The notes: generated from the letters alone by a model not told the origin. A stretch of DNA of 64,000 nt from Sipunculus nudus (GCA_026874595.1 CM049306.1:63000019-63064018), one strand, 5' to 3'. Counted from the stretch's first letter, positions 1-11,917 are shown. Translations and numbers: made by a program.

Positions 1-293
1 CAATTTCAGTTTTTTTCATCTTGTCCCAGATGGACATTTTGGATGTTTTGAGAAGACGATCTTCAACAAAATCCATGTATTGCTTTTGACTCAAGGTATA
101 ATTCAGAATGTCCTGTTTTGCTTTCTGGGGGAATTAGTGCAGAGGAAACAATGTTCTTCAGAGGTGTTCTGGTCACGTAGTGATTCCCCTCACAGCAGCT
201 TTCAAAGGAGTTTTTAAGTTTAAGAGCATTCATGGTAGAACGCAGTGATTTTTTTAGCTCTGAGAGGGATGAGGAAAACTGAGCAAGAACTGA

Positions 294-557
294 CTAACTT
301 TTTTTTAAACCCTTGATCTCTTGCTCTAATGCCTGGTCAGTAAACAAGCTTGTGAAAGAAATTTCAGATTTGTTCACGACGAATTCTCCAGACTTTAAAG
401 TTTCCCACGTGGCTGGATCATTATTTTCTAGTGCATTCATTTGGGCGACATGGAGTGGCATCAGCCTTGCATAATTCAGGAGGTCGTGTGCGAAGAAGTA
501 CTTAATTTGATTATCTAAAGCAGCGAGAACCCTCCCAATCTCCTTGTCTGCATGCAC
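294..557 (-). pseudogene. C-terminal block of the decayed gene (ALEQ motif)
   Basis: The frame resumes after a frameshift with ALDNQIKYFFAHDLLNYARL and ends TDQALEQEIKGLKK before a stop at 294-296. The NYARLMPLH and TDQALEQ motifs occur in this order in the unnamed family. Beyond the stop, bases 1-293 still read as family-like sequence in shifted frames (for example MSIWDKMKK near bases 10-40), so the locus continues outside the window. Confidence 0.6.
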
Positions 558-1515
558 TGATCAGTTGTAACAAGCTATCAATTTGCTCCAAGTATTGATC
601 AAGAAACTGCGCCAGCTCCCCAGTTTCGTGCTGCTTCTCTTTCTGTTGCATTTGGACTGTATAATACGACTGAATATCCTCGAATATCCCAACCATTTTA
701 GGATCTCGCTCATGAAGGGCCTGTTTCAACTCAACACATTTTAAGTGAAGAGGTCCAGACTGAGATTCAGCAAATATTGCGTCAAACGTCATCATCGAGA
801 CAGCCATGGCATTAATGATGTGATACTCCACGCCCCGTTTGAAGGCTTTGTGACCATAAATTCCTCGGAGCGCTGCAGAAGAGTATATCTTACTCTCAAT
901 GGCACAAGTGTCAACTCCGCTACCTTCAACTATTTTTCCTAGGGCATATAGCGAGGCGAATACAATATGAAAGACACCGGCTCTCAAGACCCAGTTCCGG
1001 TTGCAAATCTGGACTGCACGATTATACAGATCTAGATCAAGCGTGATTAGTGTGCGTCTCTCGGGACCGACGATGGTGGCTGATATGTTTTGCGTGAGGC
1101 TCAAAACGGTGTATAGTGTGGCGTAATCAGTGGGAGAGGTCTTGATCAGGGGTGCGATAACTTCGGAGTTTGTCCGTTTGACCTCAACGTTTCCTTGCTG
1201 GGATAACAAGAGAGACTTTGTTGCCGCCCACGTCGGCATCACATCATGTTTTGCTAGCTTTTCCTTTCTAGCAGTTCCACAGGTCACTTAAAGGATTGGA
1301 CCAAATGCATTTTTACCATCAAGGCTTGACGCTTCCATTGAGGTAGAAGCTGATAAAGGGGGTGGCGAGAGTCCTTCACTTTGCCCTTGGTCCTCAATGG
1401 GACCTTCAGAAAAGGAGAATAAAGATTCCCCAAATTGTGATGATTCTCCAGTTGTATCAGATATAACAGCACTGTGAGGTTTAAGATTTTCATTAGCCAA
1501 GAGGTTTGCGATCAC
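511..1515 (-). pseudogene. Central block of the decayed gene, with an in-frame TAA
   Basis: Codons 1515-1288 and 1287-511 are in one frame, broken only by TAA at 1288-1290. The right-hand part reads as an acidic, serine-rich linker. The left-hand part (about 258 codons) includes WAATKSLLLSQ, a hydrophobic stretch around VFHIVFASLYALGKIVEGSG and HKAFKRGVEYHIINAMAVS, which match the central region of the multicopy family as I remember it. A frameshift near 535 moves the continuation to the frame of 294-557. This is the best preserved part of the locus. Confidence 0.65.
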
Positions 1516-1578
1516 CCAGGTGTCGGTATATTACTTCTGTTTGAGTAGCAGATGGTCTCGTTGTCCAAACTTGTACTC

Positions 1579-1854
1579 CTAAAAATGGATCGGTTTCAGC
1601 TGTATAACTGTTTCTTCAAGATTGTTGATCTCAACTTTAAGAGAATCGGGTGGAAGCTTGTCTGGGATGACAAGAGGAGTAATAAATGGTTCTGCGTTCT
1701 TATCTTCCCTTTGATTAAGGACAATCAGTGTACCATGGAATGTATTCTGTCCATAGGGAGTATCTTCAAGGAGATCGATGTTGTCGAGAGCAAACCAGAC
1801 GTTAACACCCTTCTTCACAAAGTCAGGGGGACAGAAACCTCCTGTCTCCTGCAT
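1579..1854 (-). pseudogene. VWFALDN block of the decayed gene
   Basis: This block contains PPDFVKKGVNVWFALDNIDL followed by a DTPYGQNTFHGT stretch. To my recollection this is the most conserved stretch of the unnamed multicopy family. It ends with a TAG at 1579-1581, then stays in the same frame as the next block (1288-1515). The stop is therefore a point mutation in one long frame, not a gene end. Function unknown. Confidence 0.6.
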
Positions 1855-1874
1855 CCTCAGTAGTACACCGTGTT

Positions 1875-2081
1875 CTATACGTTTTTCGACGTTGAGTATG
1901 TGACGGTAATCCCTGCCAACAAACAGTAGTGAGATTGGTTAGGAGGCTTTTGTCCCGCAACCGGGAGTGAATCGAGAGGGCAGCCCGATTGACAGTGGTG
2001 TTTCAATTCCGTCACTCCTAAAACCTCCATTATTCTTAGGTATATGCTTGACTTGTCTGTCAATGCATTAGAAATTGACAT
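1875..2081 (-). pseudogene. Third block of the decayed gene
   Basis: This 68-codon segment begins MSISNALTDKSSIYL and ends at a stop at 1875. It lies between the previous block and the VWFALDN block, in a different frame from both. It carries no motif I can name. It is included because it keeps the order and spacing of the surrounding blocks. Confidence that it is ancestral coding sequence is moderate. Confidence 0.4.
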
Positions 2082-2573
2082 GCAACATCAACCGTTTTTT
2101 GTACTTCAACATCACGTCTACCGGTGACTCGTACCCGTGAGGTCCAAACAAGAGTTGTTTGAGAAAGAATAGCAGCATTGGAGGGTTTTGGAAATTGTTC
2201 AAATTACAGCTGAATTTCCGATGTCGATGACAGATGTTTTTATGGTGACAAGAATAATGCTCTTTTATGTGGTACTCCTCCAGAATGCATATGTACTCAT
2301 TTATTTCACTCATACTCAATACAGCTCCACTAACGGAGAGTGAGGTTTTGACAGATAGGAGCAACAACTCATCACAAATTTCCTTCGTAATCTTGTCCTT
2401 GTCAACAATGTCCGCGAGTGTCCGTTGAGCATACCGTAAGCAATTTTTGTGAAAATACTTTTCCTGAGCAGCAGCATCGCCTGCCTGTTCCAAACCAGAA
2501 ACACATACTCTTTGATGTCATCCTTTGTTTTGCACTTGATATCAAGCAGAGTTTTGCCCATAGAATCACTCAA
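2068..2573 (-). pseudogene. Second block of the decayed gene, frameshifted
   Basis: Two overlapping minus-strand frames share one ancestral reading. The frame entering at 2573 carries KCKTKDDIKEYVF and then degenerates. The frame entering at 2493 takes over with QAGDAAAQEKYFHKNCLRYA and continues to 2068. The switch near 2490 indicates a small indel. The later part holds a hydrophobic segment PPMLLFFLKQLLFGPHGYE that I associate with the same unnamed protein family. A segment seems to be missing between the EYHIKEH region and the PPMLLFF region. No function is assigned. Confidence 0.55.
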
Positions 2574-2776
2574 AATACGATGGACAGGGGTTGTTACAGA
2601 TGTTACACAAACTTGCAGGGAGGAAATCTACATTTCTTCTCTTTCGGAACAGTTTGAAATCGCCCTGGGTGGGTCCCTTCTGCAAATTTTCCAGGACGAC
2701 CAGCTCCTCTCTTTGTTGAGAATGTAGGCAGGGAAAACGATTCTGGATTATCCCGTTTCCTCTTTCTCACTCTTTC

Positions 2777-3028
2777 TTAATGGTCTTTGTTCACAATAGG
2801 CTTGCGGCACTCGCTATGATACCGTACATTTTCCAGCTGAGATATATCTAGACTGGACAGACGATCTGCAAGTGGTTTAAGATTACTCTCGCCCAAAGAT
2901 ATACGCTCTCTACAACAGTCTAACAAATCGGTAATTTTGTCGACACCAGGTTTCTTAACCAGTTTCTTCTGCAGCAAAGATTCGCCTGTCAGGCAGACAA
3001 TACAGCTATTCAAGAGGTCCTCAGACAT
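2777..3028 (-). pseudogene. N-terminal cysteine/histidine module of the decayed gene
   Basis: This 83-codon block starts at an ATG. It has C9-x2-C12 near the start, a CC pair at 38-39 and H71-x2-C74 near the end, a spacing compatible with one zinc-binding unit. A TAA at 2777-2779 ends it, but the same frame continues leftward to about 2600 with a strongly basic stretch containing GAGRPGKF, then another C-x4-C pair. This continuity argues that the TAA is a secondary mutation. The metal-binding role is inferred from residue spacing only. Confidence 0.6.
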
Positions 3029-4280
3029 CGTGATGCTGCACTCTTACCGAGTCAGTTCGTGTTAGGAAGCTGTTCAAAGACCTGAAAAAAAATTAAAAAT
3101 ACTTTCTGATCTCAATGTTTCATGAAACGAACTATTTAAACCCATTCTTCGTTTAGATATAAATGGAAAACAATAAAAAATATTTATTCCAAATAATTAA
3201 TACGTCATAAGTATTAACTGATAATATTGAACAAAGCTTCAGATATAACCAGACTCATCAAAACTAGTTGTAAACGTTCATATAAAGAAATATTTGTTAA
3301 ATAGGTTAACTTTAAATGTGTGGCATTAATCAAATTTTGAAGGTAATGTATCAGACTGAACATGCAATGAACATGCAAGTTGTAATAACAATAAAGTGAA
3401 CACTCAAACATAACAATGAACAGGGTAATACCTCTTTCAGACTCGAATGTTCATCCTGCAAATAGACAATAACATAAAATAAAACTGAATATGTGGTTTG
3501 CAAAACCGTACTGGGGGAAAATTAGTCCACTTTCTTGTCAATGCTATTCCTTTCAAAATACTCGTCAGTCCAATGTTTGTATCCTCGAACTTTGACTGCT
3601 ATACCCGTCACATGCTGCTTTGGGAACAAACTGAAGAAAATAACCGGTTCCAGTAAAATTTGCATCCTATGATTTTATTGTTTATGTTTGTTTTGCGAGA
3701 TGAGTGCACAATAGAGGAGGGAAGTGAATAAATAAGACCAAAGTCTCATTTCCAGTTCTTTATTCAAGTTTTTAAACATTTACTTTGAACGTTTACACCA
3801 CGCGGATCATTTGTACCATGTTGTTGAAATATCTTGCTGGCAATACGATTGTAACACAATCTGAATTAAATCGCGGTATTATGTTTAAAAATATTTAATA
3901 TAAGTACTTAATATTAGCAAACAAAATATATACATCCGTTTATTACATTTTACATTGGCAGTTTTTTTATATAAGCCGGATGGTTATGCCCCCCCCTACT
4001 ATACACATGCCTTCACCCTACCCTCTAATCGATGCAGTACCCTCAAAATGAGTCTCAGCGTCCTCAGAAACCCATATCTAGATACTAGGATCATCATTTT
4101 CAGCCAATTCCTTCCCGAGATATGACCCTGATTAGGTTCGTTGGCCGCCATCTTGGAAATTGCCCGAAAAGAGGGGATGGGTAGCCCGAAAAAAATCGGA
4201 CCCTAACATTTTATGTTTCAATAACCCTAAATGGTGTCAAATCTGCAAAAAAAAAAATCAATTTCGGCAGAAAAATCCCA
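3029..4280. other. AT-rich non-coding spacer
   Basis: No coding pattern, RNA gene or repeat boundary is visible. Short open frames here (for example 3214-3411) have low-complexity translations and match nothing I know. Confidence 0.6.
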
Positions 4281-4424
4281 CGGGAACTGTTTTGTACATA
4301 TCAACCTGCACTATTAGTAGGGCCTGCAAATTTCATATTACAAAATGTTGCGACATGTGGTAGCGTATTGCGATACGTCTTGCGATATTTTCATTGAATT
4401 TATAGAAACTAAGTGTTTTTTCTG

Positions 4425-4425
<1 letters not shown>

Positions 4426-4478
<53 letters not shown>
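4426..4478. repeat. (AT)n microsatellite, copy 1
   Basis: Uninterrupted alternating AT of about 53 bp inside the first tandem unit. Confidence 0.95.
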
Positions 4479-4480
<2 letters not shown>

Positions 4481-4746
4481 TTTATCATGTTATAAATAAT
4501 GAGACAATGAAAGTTTATACAGATCAGTTTATTTCAAACACGAAATATGGCAATAATACTTAGCAATGCGCTGTTGAGATAAGTCAAAGAAACATTTCCT
4601 ACGGGACACTGTTTTGTACATATCAACCTGCACTATTAGAAGGGCCTGCAAATTTCATATAACAAAATGTTGCAACATGTGGTAGCGTATTGCGATACGT
4701 CTTCCGATATTTTCATTGAATTTATAGAAAATAAATGTATTTTCTG

Positions 4747-4747
<1 letters not shown>

Positions 4748-4796
<49 letters not shown>
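4748..4796. repeat. (AT)n microsatellite, copy 2
   Basis: Uninterrupted alternating AT of about 49 bp inside the second tandem unit. Confidence 0.95.
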
Positions 4797-4803
<7 letters not shown>

Positions 4804-5074
4804 AATTCTTTATCATGTTATAAATAATGAGACAATGAAAGTTAATACAGATCAGTTTATTTCAAACACGAAATATGGCAATAATACTTACCAATGCGCT
4901 GTTGAGATAAGTCAAAGAAACATTTCCTACGGGACACTGTTTTGTACATATCAACCTGCACTATTAGAAGGGCCTGCAAATTTCATATAACAAAATGTTG
5001 CAACATGTGGTAGCGTATTGCGATACGTCTTCCGATATTTTCATTGAATTTATAGAAAATAAATGTATTTTCTG

Positions 5075-5075
<1 letters not shown>

Positions 5076-5118
<43 letters not shown>
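5076..5118. repeat. (AT)n microsatellite, copy 3
   Basis: Uninterrupted alternating AT of about 43 bp inside the third tandem unit. Confidence 0.95.
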
Positions 5119-5125
<7 letters not shown>

Positions 5126-5247
5126 AATTCTTTATCATGTTATAAATAATGAGACAATGAAAGTTAATACAGATCAGTTTATTTCAAACACGAAATATGG
5201 CAATAATACTTACGAATACGCTGTTGAGATAAGTCAAAGAAACATTT

Positions 5248-6630
5248 AAAATCAGTTTTTCAGGCCTTGCATGAATAAATGAGAATTCTGTACTTTGGGT
5301 TAGCACAAAGAGGGGGATAGACGGTGTGGACGATCACAGCCTTGTATCACCATACCGCTCTTAAACAATAGCACTGTAAACGTGATCTTAATGCAGTTGT
5401 CATAAGATGCATGGAGAGAATATAAATGAATGAATAATTATAAACTAATGACTGTTTTCAGCACTTCTTTCTTATTGTTCTAGAAAAACACATCAATGAG
5501 TGATCGAGCAGACATGCTATTTCCTAGGACGCACCTTTCATCTATCATATATATATCAAGCCTACTTGAACCTTTCCTAATTCACGTCAAAGACACGGTA
5601 GCGACTTTCACTTTAAGTCTGTCATTAATCCCACCTATTTAGATGTCTAAATTTGTAACAGAAAGATTTTTTCTCTTAAAAATATCAGTTTTAGGCACGT
5701 TACAAATATCGAAAACTATCGATATTTGGAAACTATCACGTTCCGCAATATGCGGATCACCGTATCGCGATATATCGATATATCGACAATATCGGACAGC
5801 CCTAGCCATTAGAACGTGGCTTTCATTTTTGATAATATATATTAACTTTTCAACCATGAAAAGATATTTTTTTTCTGCGGAGAGAAAATTGTGACTTAAA
5901 ATGCTATGAGAGGTGTGCCTTTTCCCAGTAATAACCCGGGAGGTGGTGCCATCTTGAGACTGGGGGAGAAATTGGCTCAAAGTTCTCAAATTAGACACAT
6001 GAGGCGCCACTATATTTATACAGAGTTTAAGTCAGTCTCTCATGGCCATATGCTGAAACTGTCCAAAAATGGACAGGAATGTCCACAGCTTTTTTCACAA
6101 TAATAACATTAAGTAAAAATAATGAGTCAGTCTGACTGTGGAACGCTACCGTGCATTTCTGTAAGAGACTGGGAAAGTTAAAGGGGGGGGGGGGGGTTGT
6201 GTCCCCTTCAAAAGGACGTCACAGTGTGAAATATTTTTACTATTGAAATTTTAAGCAATTCTGAAGCATATAAGGAATCAAATAACAAGGAATATTCTCG
6301 CCTCATACCTAAAACAGAAATCTTTGCCTTAAAAATTCTGAGAGCGTTGGCTAATGCCCCTGTGCTCCTTAAAACACAAGAATCTTTTCGCAATAAATCC
6401 TAATTAAAATTTTAATCTGTAAAACGTGCATAGATTGTTTAATTTGTGCGTTTAATACCGGGTTCCACAATGTTGTAGACATTGGTGAATAATGTCATAT
6501 TATCAGTCATTTTGATACTTTAGTCATTTTTAGAAACCTGCGCATTGATATATAAGAAACTTTGCAACAGCATGACAGATTATCGTTTCGCAGATAAAAA
6601 CATGGCAGTCTCACCGAGTTGCAAGAGTAA
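5248..6630. other. Non-coding spacer with a CGATAT-rich stretch and a G run
   Basis: No gene is recognised. Bases 5694-5804 are rich in CGATAT steps and end ATCGGACAGCCCTA. A run of about 14 G lies at 6183-6196. Overlapping open frames on both strands at 5639-6010 look like chance products. Confidence 0.5.
5694..5804. repeat. CGATATATCG-rich segment, possible end of a hAT-type non-autonomous element
   Basis: The core CGATATATCGATATATCG is palindromic. The right edge, read on the minus strand, starts TAGGGCTGTCCGATA, which resembles termini of hAT-derived miniature elements in animals. I find no matching left terminus or target duplication, so this is tentative. Confidence 0.3.
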
Positions 6631-7221
6631 AGCCCCTTTCACACATTCACGGATAGCAACAGGGATCACCCCGGTCCCTAATCCGTGGTGTTCCGGGAAC
6701 AGCAGCGCAATTTCGTAATGGGGCTTTCACATATTCACAGATAGCAACACGGATAATCCCGGAGCATCGTTCCGGAATCATCCGTGTTATCTACGGAATC
6801 GCCGTGTAAACACCGGGCATCACCGTGTTAACACCGTGTTGCATCCGTAGTGATCCTCGGTGCACCAGCATGATCGGAGAAAAAAGCTTAAAACCTGCAC
6901 CCGGAAAGTGCCGGTCTCAATACGGAGCTCCCGGTGGCTACACGGTGACTCCCGGATGTATACGGTGGCTACACGAAGGTGCACGGTGCCAACAAGGAGT
7001 GATACGGATGATTTTTCATCCGTGTACTCCGGGACGAAAAATTGTGCAGGTTTAATTTTTTCTCCGAACATGCCGGTGCGCCAAGGATCACTATGGATAC
7101 AACACGGTGTTAACACGGTGATGCCCGGAGTTTACACGGGATGACGGAGTTAACACGGATGATCCCGGAACGATGATCCGGGATGATCCGTGATGCTATC
7201 CGTGAATGTGTGAAAGGGGCT
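6631..7221. mobile_element. PIF/Harbinger-type miniature element with long inverted arms
   Basis: Both ends read AGCCCCTTTCACACATTCAC inward, a perfect 20-bp terminal inverted repeat that continues imperfectly. The element is flanked by TAA on both sides (6628-6630 and 7222-7224). A 3-bp TAA/TTA duplication is the hallmark of PIF/Harbinger transposons. The arms remain complementary for roughly 170 bp, for example a TCGGAGAAAAAA stretch on the left against its complement near 7050-7065, so the element is nearly a foldback. It has no transposase frame; open frames inside are by-products of the inverted arms. The 5' end is partly duplicated: a second end-like sequence starts near 6719. Confidence 0.75.
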
Positions 7222-7224
7222 TAA

Positions 7225-10200
7225 GGGGGACATTAATTACTTACAATTATTACTCCTTCAATTCAACTTGCTCTCTAGTTGGAAAGTGGGAATTAAAGGG
7301 TCTATTAAATCACAGAAACTAAGTCAACATGAGTAGCATCATCTTCAGCTTACAATGACTAGCCAGCCACAAAGCGCGTAAAATACTGGGTAACAGACCG
7401 CCTTTCGTATGGAAACGCCTCAAATCGTCACAAATTGTTATAAGCACAATTTAAAGTTCCGTAAAGCATAAAAAGGGTCTCACAAATACTCGGGGCAACT
7501 GTCGAATATGACATTTTGGCTCAAAGAAAATGTCACATTAGTGAAATGAAATGGTTTGATGCCTGTTGTTGTACATTCATACTTTTTTGTATTTTCCCTT
7601 ATATAAATTTGGGTGTAATTGGTTGCTAGCACCATTTGTATTTGATACGATGTAAGGAGGATAGTTGGTACATTAAAATAGGAGATATATGAAAGTGTTT
7701 TCTACTTGGATACATATGTACACTAAAATAGTCGTTATAAACGTGTTTTCTATTTGGACGCACATGATAATTTACTATATTATTAAAGTAAATATAAGTA
7801 GATCTTCCTGTATGTATTCCTGTTACTATGTCACCAAATTTGAAGTTAGGTGGCTCAACCAATTATCTTTAATTTGTGGCCGTGGAGACAGATTTGGAAT
7901 ATGGACTTAGTCTTAAAGCCTTTTCTGCGTAATATACAGATAAAATATCACTGAAGCTTAAATAAATAATAATAATGAGTCTCATAACATCCCTGACGTC
8001 TTTGTACAATGGAGAGCTCCCATTTAAGCACAATCTTAACAATATTATTGAAAAAAAACGGGTTACAAGTTCATACCTTAAAAAAAGTGCCCGGATGATG
8101 TATTACCCATTATTTGGTTCAGCCAACTGTACACAGTTTTGCTTCTTCTGTACATTAATATATGTTATTTGCAATTGTTTACTTTTATTTTCTTTCAAAT
8201 TTGCAATGTGACTGGGATATATGTTGGATGATGTATATTATGTCAATTTTTGCTAAGTTGCAACATGATCGCAAGACACAGCACAACGCTGAAGAAAATG
8301 AAATTTACTTGAGGGAAAAAATATAATTAAACGGCACATTAGGCCAGCCATACACATACATAATTATAAGCAACATTTCTTGGAAGTCTGCGGCGCCATT
8401 GCTGAGAAATGCTGCCGAGGGACGTACGAAGACAACGGACGTGTGGCGCCCCATTAGAATACAGGTCCTGTTATTGAATACCCTGATATATTGCAGCCTC
8501 ATGTGTGAATTAGGGTTTAGCCTGAATATCATGAAATCATTTTATTTCATAATTTGGTTAACAAGTTTTTCATTTTTTATATCAAACGTGTCACAAAAAC
8601 ATGCTATGAAAAAATCGTTCTTGGAATAATTATTTTTTAATTCACTGATGATGATAAAATTGATACACACAAGTTTTTGAAAGCATAGAAAAACATTGAA
8701 AATTCTTAGGTCTAAAGGTTATAATATATTACATACTAAGCATGACTGAAATTGTAGCCTGTAGGTGACAACTAACGATAGGTGAATCTTGAAATACCTT
8801 TACAGCTGTAGTCTAGCACTTGGTGCCACTTATAACCTCCAAACCCTTCAGGGAAAGTGCATTTCATATTTAATTCTGGTCACTCAGAAAGGTCAACATA
8901 AGCGGCTCCTGTAGATTACAGACACTTAAGGTCACATGATCAATATGAAGAATAAACTAACATGGAGATTGCCAAATACTGCAATATGCAATATTTAAGT
9001 CCCATAAAGCTGCCACTTTTAAAATTTTAGTTTTAACTTGTTTAATTCTGCTTACTTTACGAATAGTTAACAATCACCTGAAAACCAAGTGTTTTTATTT
9101 TCTAACTTGAGTTGAAAGAAATGGAAAAGATCATTCTGACTCGCATGAACGGAAGTAGCATCACCTGCAGCCTAAACTGGCACATAAGTCACATGATCAA
9201 TATCCCCGTATAAGCTGCTCGTTGCCCCAGAAGCTCGGGGAATACTGACAAACAAGCATAATTTTATGTAAGCAAATTATTGGCCAATTATTTAATGCCC
9301 GTTTGTGGTAATTTAATTTCTGGTCTGTATATCCAGGTATTTCTTGAGGTGTCAACTACATTCATTTTCCTTTTATTGCCCTTTTTCTATGGTAATCATG
9401 AAATTAAGCTGAAGTGTCTATATTCTTTCTTACCTGGTTAAAATCGGACAAAACATTTTGGTTCACAGAAAACATGTCGACACAGATGGCGCCACCTGTA
9501 GAATACACATTTACATAACATGACTAATATTACTGTAAAATTTGGAGCTGAAAATTGCATCTTGATATAAGACATATTATGTCTGCTAGAATATAGATAC
9601 CCGTTTCCTGATTCCAGGTTCCAAGGGGAATTCCCAAGAAACTACTCCTATACAAAGATTCTATACGTTTCTAGTTCAAATGTTTTCAATATGCACTTAA
9701 CACTGTTAAGATAGGAGCGACTACAGGAGCAAGCGGCCAAGAAAATATGATGGACAAGGTGGACCCAACTCTGACTTACAATTAATGAATACATAATCTA
9801 AACCTTTCCCGGTGTTTAGTGGATAAGTAGATTTATCAGAAGTACTTGGGTTTTGTAAATGATTCTCTAAAAGTGATTACTGTACGGTTGAATAGATTTT
9901 GCTGGTCCTTTTTGATTTATAAAGAAGGTGAAATTATCTTTTGTTACTTGCCCTTAGCGACCATCCTATTGTGCAGCCATCGGGATTTCATTTAGGCTAC
10001 CGCCATCTAACGTCCAGTTCCGGAACTACAACAAAACTACCTGTTCAATGCATCATGGAGACAACACCATCTTCAAACCTACATAGTATAGAGTTGAACG
10101 AAATACGGTTCACGTCTGTTTGCAATGTTCTCTAAAGCCGCGTTGTGTACAATAGTGTGCCTTACATCATTTTAAAAACTATTATGCCCGCAATAACATA

Positions 10201-11427
10201 GGCGATATAAGAATAAATAATTTTTTTGGTACATATAATTTTGAGTGATTTTTTTCCGTTTTTTACTGACTTGCACAGAGGTAAGACCGAGCACAGCCGA
10301 ACTACCTTCGGCAATGGCCGGAACGCATGCATCGTGCTCTTTCAACCTCAAACACTACTATTGTTCATATGAATAACGCTTGCTTTCAGTGAGGGATTTG
10401 AGCCTGTCGGGCCTTTCATTTGAACGAGGCTCCTGACCTCGTGCGTGGTCAGTAAAAGAGAAAAACACATGTTATCGCTTTATGAAATGGAGAGTTCAAC
10501 CCAGGAGGAATAATGACAAAACTTAATTCAAGGTCCCAATTTCACAGGCGTGGGATGGGGTGGGGCGGAGTGGTGCCCGGGGTTTCAGGCCTAAAAATTT
10601 GTCTGATACGATGAAAAAAGGGTTGCGGCGGTTGAAAATGAATACGGACCCTCTGCATGGAGTCCCTTTGGGTCCGCTTCTTCTACTTACGAGGTATGCA
10701 TATTTCTGTTTCTTTCTTCAGGAACAGTTTCCTTGCAACGTACATCTAATAAATCTTTCATATGTTCCTCACATCAACCTTATCTTTATACGTCAAACGA
10801 TAGAATCCAGTCAAATATCATCGAAAACCTTAATGCCCCCGCGTCTCATTCCGGTTCGCAATGTAAACACCATCACTAACCAGGTCTTCAAGGTAAACAT
10901 ACCGGGGTATAAATTTCTTGCCATGAGGACAGCCCCACAAAATAAATGTTAAAAATATTGGAGCGACTGCAGGATCACTCATGCACTGTCACCACCAGGT
11001 TTTGAGTTTATACAGACGGACGGTACGGTGTTTAGGTTTCATGTAATTTAAAAGTAAGTGGCTTTTAAGATACAAGCAGCTGGACATAGAAACGTTTTCT
11101 GATCACAGAAGTGTTGTGCCTCAGAGAGGTGCGTGAGTTATTCTGCAGTCGTGCCAAAATGTTTATACATATCTTTTCTGTTAACTTTTAGAATAAAAAA
11201 AAAAATGAGCCAACATTTCACATCTCAGTTAATAAATCTCCCCAACCCCGGTAATAAGCCCGGTATACCGGGTCTATCAGCTAGTGATTAATAATTTTTA
11301 AACAGGGATCTTCATAAAATACATTTCCGGAAAATAGAGAGTTCTCCTCTGAGTGTAATCTCTGAGAATAAAAAAAGAGCCATCTCCATACATGGACTGA
11401 TACAACGTCCTGAAAAAATTCTGCCCA
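7225..11427. other. Long AT-rich non-coding stretch
   Basis: I see no gene. Open frames of 60-130 codons are scattered on both strands without recognisable domains. A small perfect hairpin (ACGAGG, 7-nt loop, CCTCGT) lies near 10430-10450. Bases 8880-9560 hold three loosely similar blocks, listed separately. Confidence 0.5.
8880..9560. repeat. Three diverged blocks related to the GGCGCCACCTG repeat family
   Basis: Similar segments near 8900-8950, 9150-9205 and 9485-9535 each combine a CACCTGYAG-like word with a later CACATGATCAATAT-like word. The third carries GATGGCGCCACCTGTAG, the core word of the modular repeats at 47-48 kb and 56-58 kb. Spacing is about 260-330 bp. Divergence is high, so the relation is suggestive only. 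Confidence 0.35.
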
Positions 11428-11917
11428 TGCCTGTCTCAACCTCTGTCCGTGTTCATCTGTCAATGCCTGTCTCTCCCGCTGTCTGTGTTTATCTTTCCAT
11501 GCCTGTCTCTCCCTCCGTCCGTACTTATCTGTCCATGACTGTCTTTCCCTCTGTCCGTGTTTAACTGTACATGCCTGTCTCTCCCTCTGTCCGTGTTTTC
11601 TGTCCATGCCTGTCTCTCCCTCTGTCCTTGTGTATCTGTCCACTCTCCCTCTGTCCATGTTTATCTCTCTATCTGTCCATGCCTGTCTCTTTATCTCTCC
11701 TTGTTTATCTGTCCATGCCTGTCTATGCCTCTATCCGTGTTTATCTATCAATGCTTGTTTCCTCTCTCTATCCGTGTTTATCTCTCTATCTGTCCTTGCC
11801 TGTCTCTCCCTCTGTCCGTTTTTATCTTGCTATCTGCCGATGCCTGTCTCTCCCTCTGTCCATGTTTATCTGTCCACGCTTGTCTTTCTTTCTGTCCGTG
11901 TTTATCTCTCTATCTGT
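11428..11917. repeat. C/T-rich minisatellite, left part
   Basis: Degenerate units of about 36 bp, extended to about 44 bp when an extra TCTCTATC is present, built on TGCCTGTCTCTCCCTCTGTC. The array stops exactly where the 5' LTR begins at 11918. The same array resumes beyond the retrotransposon at 18314. Confidence 0.9.

Larger units (their letters stand above)
1..3028 (-). pseudogene. Decayed copy of an uncharacterised multicopy invertebrate protein gene, cut by the window edge
   Basis: Collinear protein-like blocks run on the minus strand from 3028 down to base 1 and change frame several times. In-frame stops lie at 2777-2779, 1579-1581 and 1288-1290, and frameshifts near 2490, 2080 and 535. 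I recognise the pattern (cysteine-rich N-terminus, a basic GRP-containing linker, then blocks around VWFALDNIDLLED and ALEQEIKGLKK) from many unnamed multicopy proteins of cnidarians, molluscs and fish. I know no established function; copy number and patchy distribution suggest carriage by a mobile element, which is inference. Bases 1-293 continue the family pattern in broken frames, so the C-terminus lies left of the window. No intron signals were needed to explain the breaks, so a pseudogene is more likely than a spliced gene. Confidence 0.7.
4281..5247. repeat. Three tandem ~325-bp units, each with an (AT)n tract
   Basis: Units start at about 4281, 4602 and 4930, giving periods of 321 and 328 bp. 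Each has the same order: an entry CGGGAxxxTGTTTTGTACAT, a stretch containing GTGGTAGCGTATTGCGATAC, an (AT)n tract, and an exit ending GAGATAAGTCAAAGAAACAT. Copies 2 and 3 are nearly identical and share a GTATGTAA insertion after the AT tract that copy 1 lacks. Copy 1 is therefore the older unit, and copy 3 arose from copy 2 or the reverse. Confidence 0.9.

Noticed and set aside
5639-6010. Opposed open frames of 83 and 123 codons
   Set aside because: They overlap on both strands with low-complexity translations and show no domain.
6820-7144. Overlapping open frames inside the 6631-7221 element
   Set aside because: They lie in complementary arms and mirror each other; no transposase motif is present.
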